Assembly: GCA_016711045.1 (NCBI GenBank)
Contig: JADJTT010000015.1
Coordinates: 1 to 17,770 of the forward strand
DNA from: Saprospirales bacterium
GTDB lineage: Bacteria > Bacteroidota > Bacteroidia > Chitinophagales > Saprospiraceae
Direction of reading: 5' to 3'
Length of the DNA stretch: 17,770 bases
Position numbers and translations under genes: made by a program. Below, one piece after another: positions 1 to 8,791 of this stretch (position 1 is its first letter; each line of letters begins with the position of its first letter). The notes under the pieces were generated by a model, which did no database searches, was not told the DNA's origin, and saw only the letters and a program-made list of their open reading frames with translations.

Positions 1-63
1 AAAAGACAGGCCGCCTCCGGCAACCACTATCAATATGAGGATGCTATATTCAGAAAAACTCAT
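1..63 (-). CDS. N-terminus of an unknown membrane protein (partial)
   Basis: An ATG at 63-61 opens a frame that runs off the left edge. Only about 21 residues are visible, starting MSFSEYS and continuing as a hydrophobic stretch (ILILIVVAGGG) that would make a first transmembrane helix. It overlaps the probable end of the PAP2 gene by 14 bases, which suggests translational coupling in the same operon. Such starts occur in several transporter families, including ZIP metal transporters, but too little is present to choose one. In this frame the PAP2 sequence also reads straight through without a stop, so with frameshifts nearby a C-terminal extension of PAP2 cannot be excluded. Confidence 0.35.
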   Translation of the reverse strand, partial: MSFSEYSILILIVVAGGGLSF

Positions 64-610
64 GGTATGCGTTTCCAAATGAAGGTGGTGCCTGCCGATC
101 AGGCACCCTAATAAGCCTCCGGCCACCACATCCAACGGATAGTGGAGACCGACATATACCTGGGCATAAGCAACCCCAAAGGAACCCCAAACAAAAAGAA
201 CAAGCCCATCGCCATCGCCGGAAAAACACGCCCGGGTACCTGCGAAAAGGTGGCCAGGGCAAAGTGGTTGGTGGCGTGATTAGAGGTAAAACTGGACCCG
301 CCTCCCGGGGCACCAGCAAGTGCACTTCTTCCATGATGTGTGCCGTCTGACAAGGCCGGGGGCGCTGTACCTATTTTGATCAACCGGTGACTGATCATAT
401 CACCGGCGCCCACCGTCAACGCCAGCAACAAGACCCACCACACGCCCTTCCAATGAAATTTATAAAGAGAAAAGACCATTAACCCTGCATACAAGGAATC
501 CAGGTAAATTTATTCCGCCAAATCGGCAACAACCAATCTAGAACAACGGATTGGCCGTCCCGGTTGATCAGGAAGAACAAGGATTCGTCGAATTGTAGGA
601 GGTGGCTCAT
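50..610 (-). CDS. PAP2-family membrane phosphatase (frameshifted in this sequence)
   Basis: Likely an integral membrane phosphatase of the type-2 phosphatidic acid phosphatase family, which acts on lipid phosphates such as undecaprenyl diphosphate; the substrate is not readable here. All three family motifs are present but lie in different frames. Motif 1 (K-x6-RP) reads KNRYQRPRPC near 370-400, motif 2 reads SSFTSNHATNHFA near 285, and motif 3 reads QVYVGLHYPLDVVAGG near 115-160, with Ala-Gln where the family usually has Ser-Arg. The N-terminus MSHLLQFDESLFFLINRDG is typical of Bacteroidota members. Frames break near 180, 300, 390 and 492. The ATG at 610 overlaps the methyltransferase stop (ATGA). 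The end at 50 assumes the frame ending NAYHEFF-stop; reconstructed length is about 187 residues. Confidence 0.85.
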
Positions 611-1345
611 GCTTTTCGGGCTACGAGAATTAAACGGTCGGAATGATCCCGGTCAAAGGCCCCAATCCGTAGTCCCAAAAGTGGCTTCAACTGGAGAGGT
701 GTTTCGCCAAAAAAGTTGCACAAAGTCGTCAGGGTAAAGGCCCCACGCGCTCCGAAATTCCATTTGCTTGCCTTCCGCCTCAAAGGCGATCGTTTTGATG
801 ATGTATCCTTCCTCGTCCACTCGCTTGCGGATCGTGAACGTATAGTGGTCTATTTCTTTAATTTCAGTGGATTGAGTTGATTGATCACTTTTTCTGAATT
901 AAAAAAGGTCAGCACAAACCTACCGCCAGGATTTCAATCCCCAGGCGATATTCTGAATGGTACGGCGATGATCTCGTTCCGTTTCAAAATACCCAAAACT
1001 GGTGAAAAAGTTGAAGATGTAATCAAAATAATTGATCCGGTAGGGAGACGCATGTCGTGTTTGAAAAAATTCAGGTGCGTATTCTCAAACTGGCGGGCGT
1101 AAGCGATGCTTTCTTCGGCGATATCAGGCCGGTGACGAAGTACCCTTTTTGGAGCCAGGTAGCGGGAGTAACGGCCTTTTCCACATGCCAGATCGAGCAC
1201 CAGGGCCCGGTTGGGGATGTAAATAGCTCAGCAGGGCATCGATAAAGGCATGCGCTTCCTTTTCATCCCGATTTTTGTACAAAATATGATAGTAAGGAGA
1301 GTTGAACCAAGTTTGGAACCATTCAGTTTGTATTATACCTTGCAT
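607..1345 (-). CDS. class I SAM-dependent methyltransferase (frameshifted)
   Basis: Likely a cytosolic methyltransferase using S-adenosylmethionine; the acceptor is unknown. It starts MQGIIQTEWFQTWFNSPYY at the ATG at 1345. SAM-binding motif I, VLDLACGKGRYSRYLAP, lies near 1145-1200 and is followed by DIAEESIAYARQFE and then FKHDMRLP. After further breaks the fold continues as KEIDHYTFTIRKRVDEEGY and ends FDRDHSDRLILVARKA at the TGA at 609-607. Frame breaks lie near 1190, 1150, 1015, 940 and 850. Reconstructed length is about 246 residues, normal for this family in Bacteroidota. The stop overlaps the PAP2 start by four bases, so the two are probably co-transcribed and translationally coupled. 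A strong hairpin sits just upstream of the start. Confidence 0.85.
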
Positions 1346-1359
1346 CGAAGAAACAGGAA

Positions 1360-1394
1360 AGGATGCGGGGTGTCGTTTTGGCACCCCGCATCCT
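1360..1394. terminator. 13-bp perfect hairpin in the methyltransferase leader
   Basis: The arms AGGATGCGGGGTG (1360-1372) and CACCCCGCATCCT (1382-1394) are perfectly complementary around a 9-base loop. On the minus strand the stem is followed by TTTCCTGTTTC and then the methyltransferase ATG about 15 bases away. The shape resembles an intrinsic terminator, but it sits between divergent genes and inside the likely 5' leader. Attenuation of the minus-strand operon or an mRNA-stabilising stem are both possible. The structure is clear; the role is inferred. Confidence 0.5.
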
Positions 1395-1463
1395 CAAAAC
1401 CTATACTTTCAAAAAATGATTGGCAATGCAAGGTTAAAAAATTTCGGCAAAGGGCTATTTTTT

Positions 1464-1471
1464 TAATTTTG
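1464..1471 (+). promoter_or_regulatory. possible Bacteroidota -7 box upstream of glmM
   Basis: TAATTTTG matches the Bacteroidota -7 consensus TAnnTTTG exactly and lies 45 bases before the glmM start. A clear -33 TTTG at the usual 19-21 base spacing is missing; the nearest candidate is the TTTC at 1442-1445. The region is AT-rich and matches by chance are likely. Confidence 0.3.
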
Positions 1472-1515
1472 TGCCAACCAGGAAGAAACCCTGTTAAATA
1501 AATCAAAATCTTTCC

Positions 1516-2904
1516 TTGACACTTATCAAATCGATCTCCGGAATTCGTGGGACCATTGGCGGCCCGGCCGGCGATAACCTCACTGCGCAGGATATAGTGG
1601 CCTGTACGGCTGCTTTTGCTGCCTGGATGCGCAATACAGGCCGAAAACCATTGGCTGTGATTGGACGGGACGGCCGAATCTCCGGCGAAATGGTTAGCCA
1701 ACTGGTCGTGCAAACGCTTCGTTTAATGGGTGTCTCAGTGATCGATCTCGGTCTTACCACCACGCCTACCGTAGAAATTGCCGTGCCTGAAGAGGCGCCG
1801 GAGCCGGTATCATCCTCACCGCCAGCCACAATCCCAAGGAATGGAACGCGATGAAGTTCCTCAACGAACAGGGCGAATTCATATCCCAACAAGATGCCAC
1901 CGGGTTTTTGAGCCTGTTGGACGACCCCGGCTCTATTACCTACGCTGAGGTGCTCGAATTGGGCGCCTACCGCGAGGATGGGACTTACCTCCAAAAGCAT
2001 ATCGATAAAATCCTCGCATTACCCCTGGTCAATTTGGATGCCATCCGGCAGAAAAACTATAAGGTGGTCGTCGACGGGGTCAACTCCTCCGGAAGTTTTG
2101 CCGTACCGGCATTGCTCCAAGCGTTGGGCTGCGAAGCCATTGTACTCAATGCCGAACCCAACGGACACTTTGCCCACGATCCGGAGCCGCTCCCCGAACA
2201 TCTGGAAGAACTCTCGGCCGCAGTGGTACATCACCGCGCTACGCTGGGTATTGCAGTCGACCCCGATGTCGACCGCCTGGCTTTTGTCTGTGAAGACGGC
2301 GAACCATTCGGGGAAGAATATACCCTGGTAGCTGTAGCTGACTATGTGCTGAAACATCAACCTGGCAATACCGTTTCCAATCTTTCCTCCACCCGCGCCC
2401 TGAAGGATATAACCGAAGGCTATGGAGGCCAATATTCAGCCTCCGCCGTAGGGGAAGTAAACGTAGTGGCTCGTATGAAGGGAGGTCAATGCCGTGATCG
2501 GTGGCGAAGGCAATGGCGGCGTGATCTACCCCGAACTGCATTATGGCCGCGATGCCTTGGTGGGTATCGCACTTTTCCTCAGCCACCTCGCTACCTGCGG
2601 GATGGGCGTCCATGTCCTGAAATCCCGCTATCCGGCATACACCATCTCCAAAAACAAGATCAAGCTCACACCCGATATCGACCTCGACAACCTCCTGGTG
2701 CAGTTGAAAGGCCGCTACCACGCACACCAGCTCAGTACTGAAGACGGCCTCAGGATCGATCTCGATAACGGATGGATCCATCTTCGCAAGTCCAATACTG
2801 AGGCCATCATCCGCCTCTACACAGAGAGCCACTCCCAGGTGATCGCCGACCATCTGGCCAATAAGGTGAAGGCGGATGTGAATGAAATCCATAAAGGGAG
2901 CTAA
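1516..2904 (+). CDS. glmM: phosphoglucosamine mutase / phosphomannomutase family (two frameshifts)
   Basis: An alpha-D-phosphohexomutase, most likely GlmM, which converts glucosamine-6-phosphate to glucosamine-1-phosphate for UDP-GlcNAc and peptidoglycan synthesis in the cytosol. It begins TLIKSISGIRGTIGG, the usual Bacteroidota start, on a TTG codon at 1516. The active-site serine loop ILTASHNPKEWNAMK is near residue 103, the metal loop DPDVDRLAF near residue 250, the sugar loop GEGNGGV near 2500-2520, and the phosphate loop SNTEAIIRLYTES near 2790. A missing G at about 1794 and an extra G at about 2481 split it into three frames, yet all four loops survive. The corrected length of about 462 residues is normal. 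The cysteine desulfurase start follows two bases after the stop. A phosphomannomutase role cannot be excluded from sequence alone. Confidence 0.93.
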
Positions 2905-2906
2905 AA

Positions 2907-4027
2907 TTGCGAGTATACTTTGACAACGCGGCAAGCACACCCATAAGTCCAGAAGTCATCAAGCAATGATTTCCGTAATGAAGGCCAATTATGGGAATCC
3001 TTCCAGCATCCATGCGGAAGGGCGACAGGCTCGTGCCGCGATCGAAACGGCTCGCAAGACGATGGCCAAATACCTGGGCGCCTCGATTGGGGAAATTTTC
3101 TTTACCTCAGGCGGCACAGAAGCCAACAACATGGCCATTAAAGGCGCTGTGCGCGATTTGGGGGTGACCCGCATCCTGACTTCGCCCACCGAACACCACT
3201 GCGTGCTCCATAGTGTCGAGTTTTTGGAGAAGCAAGGTGTCGCCGTCGTATGGCTACAGGTGGACGCCGCAGGCAGGGTAGACTACGACCAGCTGGAAAA
3301 CCTGCTCCAGGACACGACCCACCGCACCCTCGTTTCCCTGATGTATGCCAATAACGAGATCGGTACCCTGCTCGATTTTGAGCGCGTATCGGAGCTTTGC
3401 AAGGCCCATGGCGCACTTTTTCATTCCGATACCGTACAGGCCATCGGGCATTTCCCTATTGACCTGTCGAAGACCTATGTCAGTTTTATTTCAGGCTCAG
3501 CACACAAGTTTCATGGACCCAAGGGCGTGGGCTTTTTGTATATGAACGCCGACAACATCATCCAGCCCTACATCCACGGTGGCTCACAAGAGCGCAACAT
3601 GCGGGCCGGCACGGAGAATATTCAAAGCATCGTCGGTATGGCCAAGGCCCTCGACATGGCTTGTACCGGGATGGATGAACGCCGGGAGACCATCGAGTCC
3701 ATTCGCCAATACCTCAAAGACCAGCTTCTGGCGCATTTTGACGGCATTCAGTTCCACGGCGACCAGGACCGCTACCTCTATACGGTCCTGAACGTATCCT
3801 TCCCGCCTTCTCCCAAAGCAGACCTCATCCTGCTCAACCTCGACATCAACGGCATCGGCGCTTCGGGCGGTAGCGCCTGCGCTTCCGGCGTCGATGTAGG
3901 CTCCCACGTGCTCACCGCCATCGGCGCCGATCCCGACCGCAAGGCGATCCGCTTTTCATTTTCACATTACAATACCAAAAATGAGGTGGATTTTGTGGTG
4001 GAGCAGCTTGGTAAGTCAATTGTCTAA
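2907..4027 (+). CDS. cysteine desulfurase, NifS/IscS-like
   Basis: A PLP enzyme that takes sulfur from cysteine, leaving alanine, and passes it to Fe-S cluster or tRNA thiolation pathways. The N-terminal RVYFDNAASTPISPEVIKQ is read from a TTG at 2907. One A appears to be missing at 2965-2966, after which the frame is open to the stop at 4027. Seen motifs are TSGGTEANNMAIKGA, TEHHCVLHS, YANNEIGT, HSDTVQAIGH, the PLP lysine in GSAHKFHGPKG (about residue 201), and the catalytic cysteine loop GGSACASGV (about residue 325). The corrected length of about 373 residues fits the family. It follows glmM by two bases and is probably co-transcribed with it. No IscU or SufE neighbour is present, so the exact subfamily (IscS, NifS or tRNA-specific) is open. 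Confidence 0.93.
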
Positions 4028-4035
4028 ACGTTGAT

Positions 4036-4965
4036 TCAATACCATCTCTTTGCATTCCACAAATACACGGCTCCATCCCCCTGACTACCCGACTCACAGG
4101 TAATGAAAAATTGCCCGTCCCGGTAATAACTGATCCCTTCCATCTGCAGGATCTTCGGAATATCTACCCGCACTTTTTTCCCGCTGAAAAAATCCCGCCC
4201 CGGGTATTGATACAACAGCCATACAAAGGGTTGGAAAGAACGGGCAAAAATCCTGTCTGTAACGTTGTAGCCCAGCAGGGCGACCACCCCGTTTTCCGGA
4301 TCATAACCGGCTGCAGTGATACCTCCATCGGTGTCGAACTGGCCGATCAGGCGGGCGGAATAGTTGCCGGGTGTTTTGGGCAAGGCGTATAGTCTACACT
4401 GCCCGTCCAGGTGGTTTTTGGAAAAGAGATACAGGCTGTCGCCCACGCTGATCATGGCCTCACAATCAAAGTTGTGGTTGTATGCCCCGGGGTCGTAATT
4501 GACCTGGTCGGGGTAGTAAAAGTAGATCGGCTCTGAATCGACGACGAAGTTTCCCGCTTTCACCAAACTGTCTTTAGAGACCTTGTAGACCACCAGGTCG
4601 GTCCGGTTGCCGCTGTTATTGCCAAAATCGCCGATGTAGACATAGCGATCGTCGCTGGCGATATCTTCCCAATCTTCATTGTCGGCGCCATCGACCCAGA
4701 CGGTGCGAAACAGCTGCTTTTTCGTGGTGCTCACTTCGTATAGGCGTGGTGCGTCACCGCTGTCGTTGTGGGTCCAGATGCGGTTACCGAGGTAAACGAT
4801 GCCGGAACTTTCGTCGATGTTGCCAGGCAGGGCAGTGCGAACGGTAAGGGAGTCTTCTACCGGGTAGTTGGAGACAGATAGATTACTTTCTGACTTGCAA
4901 TTCCATTCGGATATCAGAAATAGGGCAGATAATACCAGCGTTGTAAAGGTAGCGGAGGTTTTCAA
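4036..4965 (-). CDS. conserved secreted or lipid-anchored protein, predicted beta-propeller
   Basis: This intact 309-residue protein has no firmly known function. A hydrophobic N-terminal signal (residues 8-19) leads to Cys23 in the context SEWNC. That is a poor lipobox, so plain secretion is as likely as lipid anchoring. Conserved-looking blocks are DESSGIVYL, WTHNDSGDAPRLYEV (64-78), NEDWEDIASDDRYVYIGDFG (96-115), and later FDCEAMISVGDSLYLFSKN and QMEGISYYRDGQFFITCES. The pattern HNDSGD, DWEDI, GDxGNN recurs in uncharacterised bacterial proteins and suggests a bladed propeller with acidic surface sites. It is convergent with the desulfurase (8-base gap) and divergent from the next gene (78-base gap). 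Ligand and reaction are unknown. Confidence 0.85.
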   Translation of the reverse strand: MKTSATFTTLVLSALFLISEWNCKSESNLSVSNYPVEDSLTVRTALPGNIDESSGIVYLGNRIWTHNDSGDAPRLYEVSTTKKQLFRTVWVDGADNEDWEDIASDDRYVYIGDFGNNSGNRTDLVVYKVSKDSLVKAGNFVVDSEPIYFYYPDQVNYDPGAYNHNFDCEAMISVGDSLYLFSKNHLDGQCRLYALPKTPGNYSARLIGQFDTDGGITAAGYDPENGVVALLGYNVTDRIFARSFQPFVWLLYQYPGRDFFSGKKVRVDIPKILQMEGISYYRDGQFFITCESGSQGDGAVYLWNAKRWY

Positions 4966-5043
4966 AAGAGCGATGTTTTTCCTTTTCTTCTAAAACAAAA
5001 AGACTCCCACAAAGTGCGTAACTTCCATCACAAAATCACCACT

Positions 5044-5559
5044 ATGAAGATCCTGACCCTTATGATCGCATTTGCCTTCAGCAGTGCATTTGCCCTGGCC
5101 CAGGTCCGGGAAGCTGTTGGGTACCCCACCGGCGATGGCCTGGTGACCCAATTGTACGATATGGTCTCTTTTGAAGCCGGCACAACTCCCGACTGGAATG
5201 AGGTTCGGAAGATGTTTCTCGATGAAGCTGTGATCACGCTGCGCACCAGCAGGGACAGCCTGAGCGTTTTTTCCGTCGATGGATTTATAGACGATTTCAT
5301 CCGGTTTGAGGGACAGGTACGTGCCAAAAACCTTGGTTTTAAAGAGACCATTCTGGCGATGAGACCTGTAGTGGTTGGAGATATGGCGCAAGTATTGGTG
5401 TTGTACCAGACCGTAATTCCAGGACTGGAGCGCCCGCCGCAAAAGGGGATCGACAGCTTTCACCTCATCAGAAAAAACGGCCGTTGGTGGATCACGTCCA
5501 TCGTCAATGAGCTCGTTACCGAAGATAATCCCATACCTGAGGAATTAAGCGAACAATGA
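5044..5559 (+). CDS. secreted SnoaL/NTF2-like protein
   Basis: An intact 172-residue protein with a clear signal peptide, KILTLMIAFAFSSAFALAQ, likely cut after AxA near residue 19. The mature part resembles the NTF2-like/SnoaL fold used as a small ligand-binding or catalytic cone: an early helix (GLVTQLYDMVSFE), a segment on disease-like 'event' residues (WNEVRKMFLDEAVITL), a central VDGFIDDFIRF, and closing strands AQVLVLYQTVI and FHLIRKNGRWWITSIVNEL. The ATG at 5044 is chosen over an in-frame upstream codon at 5014 because it places the signal peptide at the N-terminus. Its stop overlaps the acetyltransferase start (ATGA at 5556-5559), so the two are probably coupled. Ligand or substrate is not identifiable. 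Confidence 0.85.
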   Translation: MKILTLMIAFAFSSAFALAQVREAVGYPTGDGLVTQLYDMVSFEAGTTPDWNEVRKMFLDEAVITLRTSRDSLSVFSVDGFIDDFIRFEGQVRAKNLGFKETILAMRPVVVGDMAQVLVLYQTVIPGLERPPQKGIDSFHLIRKNGRWWITSIVNELVTEDNPIPEELSEQ

Positions 5560-6074
5560 AACCACTTGATACACCCCGGCTCCATCTTCGTCCCTTTACC
5601 GAACAGGATGCCGCATTTATGCTGGAACTCCTCAATAGCCCCACCTGGCTCAGATATATCGGCGACCGGGGCGTGCATACCATCTCCGAAGCACGTGCGT
5701 ACCTGACAGACCGGGTCATGAAGGATTATGACGAATTGAAATTTGGCATGTACCTCCTGGAATTAAAGGAAGAAGGAATACCTGTTGGTACTTGCGGGTT
5801 GATTAAAAGAATAGGCCTTCCCGAGGTGGATCTTGGATTTGCCTTACACCCCGATTTCGAGGGTAAAGGCTATGGCTTTGAATCGGCCTACGCCGTATTG
5901 AATCACGCCTTTACCGAGTTAGGCATGAACCGCCTGATCGCGATTACCGTAGCCTATAACACGCGTTCCATCCACTTGCTTGAGAAATTGGGGTTCACAC
6001 TGGAGGGAAAAACCCAACTACCGGATGACGAAGAAGAGTTGCTGGTTTACGGAATAGATAGACAACCTGAATAG
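5556..6074 (+). CDS. GNAT-family N-acetyltransferase (RimJ/RimL type)
   Basis: An intact 172-residue cytosolic acetyltransferase using acetyl-CoA. The opening TPRLHLRPFTEQDAAFMLEL is the RimJ/RimL-type N-terminus. The acetyl-CoA pyrophosphate loop is HPDFEGKGYGFESA (residues 98-111), matching Q/RxxGxG/A apart from Glu at the first position. It is followed by NRLIAITVAYNTRSIHLLEK and the typical LGFTLEGK end. Family members acetylate ribosomal-protein N-termini, small amines or antibiotics; nothing here selects one. It overlaps the upstream NTF2-like gene by four bases and precedes the barrel protein gene by two bases, so it is probably part of a plus-strand operon starting at 5044. Confidence 0.9.
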   Translation: MKPLDTPRLHLRPFTEQDAAFMLELLNSPTWLRYIGDRGVHTISEARAYLTDRVMKDYDELKFGMYLLELKEEGIPVGTCGLIKRIGLPEVDLGFALHPDFEGKGYGFESAYAVLNHAFTELGMNRLIAITVAYNTRSIHLLEKLGFTLEGKTQLPDDEEELLVYGIDRQPE

Positions 6075-6076
6075 CT

Positions 6077-6847
6077 ATGCGCATTATTCTCTTTCTCTGG
6101 CTTTTTTTTGCGGGGAATACACTCCTCGCCCAATCGGACACGCTGGCCCCCAAGTCCTTTTACCTTAAACTGGGCGGCGGCCTGGCCCGGCAGGCGCTGC
6201 GCGATCAGGCGATGTCGCCCTTGCTGTACAGCGGCTTTCAGGGCGCTTTTCAGATGGGTTTTGACGCGTATCGGCCAAAAGGGGATGCACAGGCTTGACA
6301 TCATTTTTGGTACGGCCCTACTTCTGCCCGCAGCGGGCGTACCACGCAGAACTATTCGTTTGCCATCAATGGCGGGTATTTGCGGCCTTTGCGCGGTGGC
6401 CCGGTTCAATTGGGAGGTGCGTTCACTACCTGGGGCAGTTTTTCGCGAGCATCAAACCCTGGTCAATTCTTATTTCTTCTACGATGTCTTTATCGCCGTA
6501 GGCCCCACGGCGGCTATGGTGCGTGATTTTCGGGTGTTCAAAAAACAATGGCAACTGGATGGGCAACTGATTATTCCCTTATTGGTGCTGGGCGCCCGGC
6601 CCGCTTATTCGGGCCTGGAATCCATTCCCTTTACCCCGACGACTTTCCCAACCTGAGATATGTCCGGGTGGGTTCGCTTGATCTAGTGCAAAATATCAAG
6701 CTACGCCTTGAAATTGTGCGCCCGCTCAAACACGGAAACAGGCTGGGGTTGCTCTATTACTGGGATTTCTACCGCACCACCGTTTCCCCGCAACCAATCA
6801 CCCAATCCATGCAATCCCTTCAAATTAACCTCCATGTACGTTTATAA
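6077..6847 (+). CDS. outer-membrane beta-barrel protein (frameshifted)
   Basis: Likely an outer-membrane barrel of unknown function. The signal peptide RIILFLWLFFAGNTLLAQ is followed by alternating strands: SFYLKLGGGLARQAL, YSGFQGAFQMGFDAYR, LDIIFGTA, NYSFAINGGYLRPL, VQLGGAFTTWGSFS, SYFFYDVFIAVGPTAAM, WQLDGQLIIPLLVLG, and a last group NIKLRLEIVRP, NRLGLLYYWDFYR, LQINLHVRL. The alternating hydrophobic pattern and final aromatic-rich strands fit a small barrel of about 256 residues. The frame breaks near 6290, 6330, 6460 and 6620. It overlaps the S41 peptidase gene by 14 bases, so the two are probably co-expressed. No family name could be assigned. Confidence 0.72.
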
Positions 6848-7836
6848 AAGCTTGTTGCTGGCAGCGGCCCTGCTATTTACTTCTTGTGAGGTCCTGCTAT
6901 TCGAAAAAGATTCGGAAAGCGATCCCTACCACAATTTTGAAGCCTTGTGGAAGGAAGTGGACGAGGGGTATTCCTTTTTTTCCTTAAAGCAAATCAACTG
7001 GGATAGTATTTACCAAGTCTACCGTCCACAGGTACAGGCAGATATGGGGTCGGAGGAACTGTTCAATCTCTTTTCCGATATGCTTTACACACCCTTCGCG
7101 ACGGCCATGTCAACCTGATCAGTCCGTTCAATTTCTCCCGCAACTGGGAATGGTACCTGGGCTATCCAGCCAACTTCGACGCCGATTTGCTGGAGCGCGA
7201 ATACTGGAAAGACGAACAGTGGTATACCGGTCCGTTTGTGCATACCTTTCTCGACTCCACAGTTGGCTACATCCGGTACGCCAGTTTTAGCAATACGATT
7301 GGAGCGTCTCAACTTGACTTTGTCCTCGACCGTTTCAAGGACACCAGAGGCCTGATCATCGATGTGCGCGACAACGGTGGAGGTTCAACATCCAATATTG
7401 ACCTCTTTGCTTCCCGCTTTGCCGATGAAAAACGCCTGGCGTTCACCTATGTGGTGAAAACCGGTCCCGGCCACGACGATTTTTCCGAACCCGCCCTTTC
7501 CTATATCGAACCGGATGGAGTGCAACAATATACCAAACCTGTTGTTTTGCTCACTAACCGGAGTTGCTACAGTGCAACCAATACCTTTGTAGCTACGATG
7601 AAAGCTTTCCCCATGTTACAGTAATTGGAGATTGGACCGGTGGGGAGGAGGCATCCCTTCCAGCGGGGAGCTACCCAATGGGTGGATCGTCCGGTATTCG
7701 GCTACCCAGACCTTTCTGCCCGACGGGTTTAATATTGAAGGCGGCATTCCGCCGGATATCCGGAGTGGATATGGCCGAGGAAGACCGGTTGAACGGAAAG
7801 GACACCATATTGGAACGCGCGTTGGACTTTTTGTAA
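6834..7836 (+). CDS. S41-family (tail-specific protease-like) peptidase lipoprotein (frameshifted)
   Basis: A lipid-anchored serine peptidase of the C-terminal processing (S41/TSPc) type. The signal ends in lipobox LLFTSC, so Cys is the likely lipidated residue near 17. An N-terminal helical part ends LRDGHVNLISPFN, then comes the core: VGYIRYASF, GLIIDVRDNGGGSTSNID, and the nucleophile region LTNRSCYSATNTFVATMKAF, with Ser in CYSAT the likely catalytic residue. The later block ELPNGWIVRYSATQTFLPDG and GGIPPDI resembles Bacteroidota S41 members. Frames break near 7095, 7612, 7640 and 7763. The corrected length is about 334 residues, ending ILERALDFL. No PDZ domain is obvious. It overlaps the barrel gene and precedes the dehydrogenase by 16 bases. 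The substrate is unknown. Confidence 0.88.
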
Positions 7837-7852
7837 AAAACACCCATAAATA

Positions 7853-8761
7853 ATGAATCACACATTCGACATTAACTCCATTCCGTCCCAAAAAGGACGC
7901 ACAGCCATAGTCACTGGCGCCAATATCGGCCTTGGATACGAAACGACTTTAGCCCTGGCACAAAAAGACGTGAAAGTGATCATGGCTTGCCGGAATATAG
8001 AAAAAGCAGAGAAGGCCAAAGCGCAGATCCTGGCGCAAGTGCCCCAGGCTGAGCTGGAGGTTATGCAAGTAGATCTGAGCAAGCTCCAGTCGGTACGGGA
8101 TTTTGCCGCATCCTTTTTGAAGAAATATAACAAATTAGATCTGCTCATCAACAACGCAGGGATTATGATGCCGCCCTATTCGCGCACGGAGGATGGGTTT
8201 GAAAGCCAGATGGGCGCCAATTATTTTGGGCATTTTTTGCTTACCGGTTTATTGCTGGATACGATTAACAGTACCCCAAATTCCCGGGTTGTGACGCTCA
8301 GTTCCAATGCCCATAAATCGGGGATGATCAATTTTGAAGATTTGCAAAGTGCGCAAAAGTATTCGGCAATGGGCGCTTATAGCCAGAGTAAACTGGCGTG
8401 CCTCCTGTTTGCGTATGAATTGCAACGGAAGCTGGAAAAGGCAGGCAGTAAAACGATTTCGGTAGCCGCGCACCCGGGTGTTTCCAATACGAATCTGGGG
8501 CAATACCTTCCTCGCTGGGTTTGGATCTTAGCGCGCCTCCTTGTCTTCTTTACCCATTCCCCAAAAAAGGCTGCAGAGCCCACGCTCTACGCGGCCTTGG
8601 GCACGGATGTCAATGGCGGCGATTATTTTGGCCCGGGTGGATTCAATGAAATGAAAGGTAGAGCGACCAAAGTAAAATCTACCGACCTGTCGCACGATCA
8701 GGAATTGGCCGGGAAGCTATGGAAAGTGTCGGAGGAATTGACCCAGATCTCCTATTTGTAA
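7853..8761 (+). CDS. short-chain dehydrogenase/reductase, retinol-dehydrogenase-like
   Basis: An intact 302-residue NAD(P)-dependent oxidoreductase with a Rossmann fold. The cofactor loop is TGANIGLGYE (residues 21-30), the structural motif NNAG is at 100-103, the catalytic serine is in VTLSSNAH (150-151), and the active site YSQSK has Tyr176 and Lys180. CRN after the second strand (residues 46-48) suggests NADP preference. Length and the sequence ANYFGHFLL match the retinol dehydrogenase/WWOX-like branch of SDRs, which in bacteria mostly have unknown substrates. It is followed by a strong hairpin at 8792-8830, which may end the operon. Confidence 0.93.
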   Translation: MNHTFDINSIPSQKGRTAIVTGANIGLGYETTLALAQKDVKVIMACRNIEKAEKAKAQILAQVPQAELEVMQVDLSKLQSVRDFAASFLKKYNKLDLLINNAGIMMPPYSRTEDGFESQMGANYFGHFLLTGLLLDTINSTPNSRVVTLSSNAHKSGMINFEDLQSAQKYSAMGAYSQSKLACLLFAYELQRKLEKAGSKTISVAAHPGVSNTNLGQYLPRWVWILARLLVFFTHSPKKAAEPTLYAALGTDVNGGDYFGPGGFNEMKGRATKVKSTDLSHDQELAGKLWKVSEELTQISYL

Positions 8762-8791
8762 ATAATCGGCTTTACGCCGATCCGAGCATTT

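Noticed and set aside
1333..2000. Minus-strand open frames opposite the start of glmM
   Set aside because: They are antisense to conserved glmM sequence and show no signal, domain or gene-like context.
1516..2904. glmM as a genuine pseudogene or programmed frameshift
   Set aside because: The two breaks are simple one-base changes in G runs, codon use stays normal, and no slippery site with a following structure is evident; many other genes here show the same error type.
2239..2940. Long minus-strand open frame (233 codons) over glmM
   Set aside because: It lies antisense to a clear GlmM reading frame with all catalytic loops, and its translation has no recognisable domain.
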